64,000 bases of DNA from Marinifilum sp. D737 (GTDB lineage: Bacteria; Bacteroidota; Bacteroidia; Bacteroidales; Marinifilaceae): NCBI RefSeq assembly GCF_026672275.1, contig NZ_JANQCD010000014.1, forward strand, positions 57,435 to 121,434. Reading direction: 5' to 3'. Position 1 is the first letter of the stretch. Each line of letters starts with the position of its first letter. A program made the translations under genes and the position numbers. Shown here piece by piece: positions 60,145-64,000 of the stretch. The notes beneath the pieces are model-generated. The model did no database searches. It had not been told where the DNA came from and saw only the letters and a list, made by a program, of their open reading frames with translations.

Positions 60145-61194
60145 TTAATTCGTGTGTAAAGTTTCTTTTAGGCAGGTAATTAACTCCTGAATACTGTTAC
60201 AACATGTAACGCTTCCATTCTGGTGGATTTCCCATTTCATAGTATCTTCCAGTAATTTCACGCAACAGTCTCCCACTTGCTCACAGGTAACCTGGTATCC
60301 TTCACGAGACAAAGCACGCTGTGTCCAAAATCCCATTACATCATTACCCAAAAGTTGAATGGTTTGTTTTTTCTGGTAATTCATGATAAAATTACCGGTC
60401 TTTCTATCGAAATTGAAAGATTTATTCTGGAAGGTATCTTCAATACTGCCATTCAATACCAAATCTTCAGGAGCACCTACCTTTACGGGTTGATTTCTTG
60501 CCATCAACCAGATTAAATCGGCTGCTTGTAAAGCCAAATCCAACTCATGAGTAGACATCAAAATGGCTTTATTGGTTTCTCTTGCCAAACGATGTAAGAG
60601 ACGCATAATTTCAACACGGTTCGGCAGATCGAGATGCGCTGTAGGTTCATCCAACATGATTAACGGCGTATCTTGTGCCAAAGCCTTTGCTATCATTACT
60701 CGCTGACGTTCACCATCACTCAATTGATTGATGTAGTGATTCGCGTAATGCAGTAATCCAACCTGCTCGAGAGCCCATTTTATTTTTTCATTATCAGCAT
60801 CAGATAATTTCCCCATCCAGGAAGTATACGGATGACGCCCCAAAGAAACTATGTGATATACGGTAAGATTACCAACATTAATCCTTTCCGTAAGAACGAT
60901 ACTTAAGAGCTGTGCAATTTCTTTAAAGTTTCTATCTCGAATTGGAATGCCCTCAACCAACGTACAACCATCTAATGGAGATTGTATACCGGCAATGGTT
61001 CTCATCAAAGTAGATTTACCTGCTCCATTAGGGCCAAGCAAACAAACCATTTCACCTTTACGAATCGTTAGATTGATATCAGACAGCAAACACAAAGTAT
61101 CTTTCTTCGATTGTTTGTAACCAATTGCAAGATCTTTGGTAACCAATATATTTTGATGCTCTCTCTCCTCTTTCATAGTTCCATTATCCACCAA
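60145..61194 (-). CDS. Cobalamin/iron-siderophore-type ABC transporter ATPase, BtuD-like, with Cys-bearing C-terminal extension
   Basis: A 349-residue protein. Residues ~16-265 are an ABC ATPase of the FepC/BtuD type: Walker A GPNGAGKST (54-62), signature LSDGERQRVMIAKAL, Walker B PLIMLDEPTAHLD and the switch His in MSTHELDLAL. About 85 extra residues follow (QTIQLLGNDVMGFWTQRALSREGY... VGDCCVKLLEDT... TCCNSIQELIT) with two CC pairs. These lie outside the nucleotide-binding fold and could bind a metal or regulate transport. It overlaps the permease gene by 11 bases. The cobalamin role is inferred from the btuF riboswitch. Confidence 0.9.
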   Translation of the reverse strand: MVDNGTMKEEREHQNILVTKDLAIGYKQSKKDTLCLLSDINLTIRKGEMVCLLGPNGAGKSTLMRTIAGIQSPLDGCTLVEGIPIRDRNFKEIAQLLSIVLTERINVGNLTVYHIVSLGRHPYTSWMGKLSDADNEKIKWALEQVGLLHYANHYINQLSDGERQRVMIAKALAQDTPLIMLDEPTAHLDLPNRVEIMRLLHRLARETNKAILMSTHELDLALQAADLIWLMARNQPVKVGAPEDLVLNGSIEDTFQNKSFNFDRKTGNFIMNYQKKQTIQLLGNDVMGFWTQRALSREGYQVTCEQVGDCCVKLLEDTMKWEIHQNGSVTCCNSIQELITCLKETLHTN

Positions 61195-62236
61195 AGGATG
61201 CTTTTACATTTCTACTCCTCATAATTACCCAAATCACTACTGGTCCACCAAATAAGGCTGTTACAGAATTAATAGGCAATGTATTTTGATTCCCTGGCAA
61301 TTGAGAAAATATATCACAAATTAACATGATTGCTGCACCAATGAGAACCACAGCTGGCATTAACACTTTATGACTTGCTGTTCTAAAAATAGATCGTGCA
61401 ATATGCGGAACTGCAACCCCCACAAAAGCAATTGGTCCAGTAAATGCCGTTAATGTTCCTGCGATTAAAGCCGTGCTAATGATTACAGCGATTCTGGTTT
61501 TATTTACTGATATTCCTACTCCTCGGGCATAGTTTTCTCCCAACAGTAGTGCATCCATAGGTTTTATCAGGAAAAATGCCAAAACTAAACCTGTAAATAC
61601 AATTGGCCCCATTACCTGCATCTCTGTCCATGTTACACCAGCCAAAGAACCAAATGTCCAAACAATGAAACTCTGTATTTGTTCGGGTTCACTAAAGTAT
61701 TGTAATATATTTACGATTGCCCCGGTAATACTACCAAACATGATTCCTATAATCAATAAAGAGACACTATCGGATATACGAATTGAGGCTAACGCTACCA
61801 GCAAAAACACTAGGGACGCACCTGCAACGGCCGCCACCACCAAAGCCCAGTTTCCTAGCAAAGCAGAAACTGCTCCGAAAAAGGCTGGAACAATTGCCGA
61901 GGCCATTACCATTAAAGCAACACCTAAGCTAGCTCCCGAACTAATTCCCAAAACAAAAGGTCCTGCTAAAGGATTTCTAAACAATGTTTGCATCATTAAT
62001 CCTGTTACCGATAATCCAGCTCCAACCAAAATGGCTGTTAAAGCTTTGGGTAATCTAAAATTAAGCACAATATAATTCCATGAAGTTTTCACCTCGCTGC
62101 CCGACAATATTGCAAACACCTTCTCAAAAGGAATATTTACCGATCCGAAAATTAGATCAAGCAGCAATAAAGCAATGATAATAAGGCCTAAACCCCCAAA
62201 TAAAATAGATACAATTTTACCTTTTTGAGAAATCAT
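61184..62236 (-). CDS. btuC: ABC transporter permease, BtuC/FecCD family
   Basis: A 350-residue inner-membrane protein with about ten hydrophobic segments. FecCD motifs are LRLPKALTAILVGAGLSVTGLMMQTLFRNPLAGPFVLGISSGASLGVAL, LIGIMFGSITGAIVNILQYF, and the coupling region GPIAFVGVAVPHIAR. It forms the membrane pore for the corrinoid delivered by the binding protein. It starts seven bases after the binding-protein stop and overlaps the ATPase gene, so the three are an operon. BtuC is preferred over siderophore permeases because of the upstream cobalamin riboswitch. Confidence 0.9.
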   Translation of the reverse strand: MISQKGKIVSILFGGLGLIIIALLLLDLIFGSVNIPFEKVFAILSGSEVKTSWNYIVLNFRLPKALTAILVGAGLSVTGLMMQTLFRNPLAGPFVLGISSGASLGVALMVMASAIVPAFFGAVSALLGNWALVVAAVAGASLVFLLVALASIRISDSVSLLIIGIMFGSITGAIVNILQYFSEPEQIQSFIVWTFGSLAGVTWTEMQVMGPIVFTGLVLAFFLIKPMDALLLGENYARGVGISVNKTRIAVIISTALIAGTLTAFTGPIAFVGVAVPHIARSIFRTASHKVLMPAVVLIGAAIMLICDIFSQLPGNQNTLPINSVTALFGGPVVIWVIMRSRNVKASFGG

Positions 62237-62243
62237 AGTTCTG

Positions 62244-63428
62244 TTAATTCAATTTCTGATAAAAATGCAATTCATAATCCGGTAACAATTCCGGATGTAA
62301 AATTTTAATAATATCCTTAAATACCACATCAGGCTGCATTACTCCAGATTCAAACCAATCATTGGCACCACTCTCTTTCATTCTTTTGGTGTAACAAAAT
62401 ACCTGCTTTGTTTTGTACGACTTAAACAAAGTATACCTATCATCCAGATTTTCCAGGTCTTTTATGGTACGGCATTGCCCCGGACCAAACCAAATATCGG
62501 CATCATGTTGTTTGTCGAACACCGTTTCAAAACTTAAAGGCATGCTTCCGCTTGTACTATCCGAAAACCAGCAATAATCGGCCTTTCCATCCCTAAGGAA
62601 TTGAGCCAAATATGATTGTCCTCCTGGCATGTACCAAGTGCCTTTGAAGTTATATCCTGAAAGAATTGTTGGCTTATTTTTAACGGTAGCTACAATTGAT
62701 TTTAAATCATTGTATCTTTTTTCAACCTCATCGAAATGCTGCTCGGCCTCTGCTTCTTTATTAAAAAAGGCCGCAATAAACTTGGCCCATTCGGCACGAG
62801 CCAAAGGCGAAGATTCCATCCATTCTATATTATAGGCAACAGGTAATCCTGCTTGCATCAACTTGGTTTCTCTATCGGTAATCTTCATAAAACCAGCCAC
62901 CATTACCAAATCCGGATCGATTTCAACAATCTTTTCAAAATTCAGTGTTTCAGAATGACCTACTGCCTGAATTTCACCAGACTTAGCTCTCTTGTCAATT
63001 TCCTCATCGTAAATCCTATTCGGTAAAGAAACAGCTACAATTTTATCCTCAACGCCTAAAAATTTTAAAATTCCGATTTGAGTATTCGAAAGTGCACCAA
63101 TACTTTTAACGGGAACATCTACCAGCAAACCATCATCAGGAAGTTTTCCTTTAAATTGATCTCCCCTGTTTTTAAGGTAATACTTCTGAAAAACCTTTCC
63201 TTCATTCCAAGGGTCCCAAACAATTAACTCCTTTAAGTTATTATCCAGAATGTTGATTTCGAATCCTTTTGCATACTTCAGTTTTGTGTGATGATAAAAA
63301 GCCTTATCAGCAACGCCAGTTTCTGAATTTTGTGAAGTCTGCTTTTTTTGCTCTCCTGATTGACATGCAACAAAACCTAAAACAGTCAGAAGCAACAAGT
63401 TTAGGCCGATCGTTTTTAATAAGTTCAT
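62244..63428 (-). CDS. btuF: Periplasmic cobalamin-type binding lipoprotein, BtuF-like
   Basis: 394 residues from the ATG at 63428, chosen over a GTG at 63437 because it starts a clean lipoprotein signal (MNLLKTIGLNLLLLTVLGFVAC, Cys22). The substrate-binding fold of the BtuF/FepB class is visible: LLVDVPVKSIGALSNTQIGILKFLGVEDKIVAVS, FEKIVEIDPDLVMVAG, ETKLMQAGLPVAYNIEWMESSPLARAEWAKFIAAFF and PTILSGYNFKGTWYMPGGQSYLAQFL. It should capture corrinoid and pass it to the BtuC/BtuD pair. It is the first gene of the riboswitch 3 unit. Confidence 0.88.
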   Translation of the reverse strand: MNLLKTIGLNLLLLTVLGFVACQSGEQKKQTSQNSETGVADKAFYHHTKLKYAKGFEINILDNNLKELIVWDPWNEGKVFQKYYLKNRGDQFKGKLPDDGLLVDVPVKSIGALSNTQIGILKFLGVEDKIVAVSLPNRIYDEEIDKRAKSGEIQAVGHSETLNFEKIVEIDPDLVMVAGFMKITDRETKLMQAGLPVAYNIEWMESSPLARAEWAKFIAAFFNKEAEAEQHFDEVEKRYNDLKSIVATVKNKPTILSGYNFKGTWYMPGGQSYLAQFLRDGKADYCWFSDSTSGSMPLSFETVFDKQHDADIWFGPGQCRTIKDLENLDDRYTLFKSYKTKQVFCYTKRMKESGANDWFESGVMQPDVVFKDIIKILHPELLPDYELHFYQKLN

Positions 63429-63529
63429 TTCTTCCACAAATTATTGTGGGGAAGGATGATAAGAAAATACAATTCTCAAAATTATACTCTCGTTACTCAG
63501 TTCCCCGAAGTCACGAAATAGTTTCATTA

Positions 63530-63640
63530 ATTAGGCAGGTATTCCGACTTAACTATCTTAGGAAAGTATTACGGCTGCGGGGACAGCTTTGGATTTTCAC
63601 CAAATTCCCTTTTCATTCTTGAAACAAGAAACCCAATTGC
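63530..63640 (-). ncRNA. Compact cobalamin riboswitch 3 (btuF-btuC-btuD leader)
   Basis: The minus strand carries AAAAGGGAATTTGGTGAAAA, TCCAAAGCTGTCCCCGCAGC, CGTAA and the closing AAGTCGGAATACCTGCC, all typical of the cobalamin aptamer. Only ~20 bases (TACTTTCCTAAGATAGTTA) join the GTAA and the closing segment, whereas riboswitches 1 and 2 have ~75 there. The CCACTG box and the GGGAAGG element are absent. It is either a minimal functional variant or a decayed copy. It lies ~100 bases upstream of btuF. Confidence 0.8.
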
Positions 63641-63642
63641 TG

Positions 63643-63650
63643 CAAAGCTA
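63643..63650 (-). promoter_or_regulatory. Promoter -7 element of riboswitch 3 unit
   Basis: TAGCTTTG on the minus strand matches TAnnTTTG and sits just upstream of the compact aptamer, at the same relative place as in units 1 and 2. Beyond it, 63651-63947 shows no convincing gene. Confidence 0.65.
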
Positions 63651-63947
63651 TGCAATATTTTGGAAATAAAAATACCTTACAAAACAATAGAATACTACTA
63701 CAATCCACAAAAACTTTTAAGATAAAATGAGAATCGCCAACAGAAATGAAAGCTTTTCGTTATTTTATTATTGTGTAAAATTGTGGAATAAAAACTACTC
63801 AGCAGTGCTTGAATTGACTTTGGAATTTCACAACTATTCTACTTTTTCACGATTCAAACTTTTCAAGACTTTCAGAAAAACATTCATGATTAAAGGGAAA
63901 ACACCAACAAAAATGAAAGTTACGGTACTCTGTACCTAAGTAGACTC

Positions 63948-64000
63948 TTAGATGATCAAACTATAAATCTTACGCAGCTCTGCTGCTTTTCTGATGAATT
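63948..64000 (-). CDS. Possible 3' end of a gene continuing beyond the window
   Basis: The minus strand carries a protein-like frame, FIRKAAELRKIYSLII followed by TAA at 63950-63948. Only 17 codons are visible, so this is tentative. A short GCAGC/GCTGC hairpin lies within it (63976-63988). Confidence 0.25.
   Translation of the reverse strand, partial: FIRKAAELRKIYSLII

Noticed and set aside
61665..62075. 136-codon frame antisense to btuC
   Set aside because: It arises from the hydrophobic codons of the permease read on the other strand.
63727..63939. Plus-strand frame of 70 codons near the window end
   Set aside because: It is rich in Phe, Lys and Tyr as expected from random AT-rich DNA, with no homology or operon context.

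Overview
The window is AT-rich DNA from a member of the Bacteroidota, most likely a marine anaerobic or facultative member of the Marinilabiliales type (placement inferred from gene content only). Support comes from type IX secretion genes (a PorP/SprF protein and a gliding-motility type C-terminal sorting domain), a BT_3928-type DoxX protein, DUF1599 and DUF4159 proteins, a BtuB/BtuG-type vitamin B12 locus, and promoters with the Bacteroidota -7 element TAnnTTTG. No rRNA, tRNA, CRISPR array or intact insertion sequence was found.

Layout. 1-4.0 kb: the end of an M23 peptidase, a C69 dipeptidase and ribosomal protein L19. 4.1-19.2 kb: a minus-strand surface-fibre region. It holds a complete curli-like (type VIII secretion) set: csgE, csgF, a csgG fused to a C-terminal beta-barrel, two 546-residue curlin-repeat proteins, a smaller CsgB-like curlin and a CsgH-like protein. 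Next to them are a beta-propeller lipoprotein, a PorP/SprF protein and a 1,591-residue type IX cargo with eleven tandem domains. 19.4-24.4 kb: a regulatory group with a small HTH protein, a degenerate receiver protein, a sigma-54-dependent response regulator and a hybrid sensor kinase whose phospho-acceptor histidine is replaced by asparagine. Four copies of a dyad (TATCCGAAaaTGGATA-like) lie upstream of the receiver-like gene and of the kinase gene.

24.6-31 kb: housekeeping genes (TIGR01777 epimerase, diadenylate cyclase cdaA, folP, DUF1599, BT_3928-like, tpiA, prmA). 31-35.5 kb: one 1,490-residue secreted protein of unknown function. 35.5-38.4 kb: a repeat-rich, gene-poor stretch with a YwbE protein, a DUF2007 protein, two paralogous small membrane proteins and a RAYT transposase broken by two stop codons. 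38.5-48.8 kb: ppk1-sixA, a four-helix-bundle gene bordered by short repeats, topoisomerase III, a phosphoesterase/BamA-like giant with a possible kinase-fold middle domain, and an SdiA-regulated-type lipoprotein. 48.9-53.9 kb: an HD-PycTM membrane protein, rsmE, DUF4159, a phosphofructokinase with PPi-type active-site residues, and a YgjV/GNAT-like protein.

54-63.7 kb: a cobalamin uptake regulon on the minus strand. It contains three transcription units, each led by a cobalamin riboswitch placed just after a TAnnTTTG box: btuF-btuC-btuD, a TonB-dependent receptor, and btuB-btuG. The riboswitch in front of btuF is unusually compact.

The strongest leads for new biology are the curli/T9SS surface region with its linked atypical two-component system, the co-varying cysteines of the large adhesin, the compact cobalamin riboswitch, the HD-PycTM protein and the phosphoesterase/kinase-like/barrel fusion.
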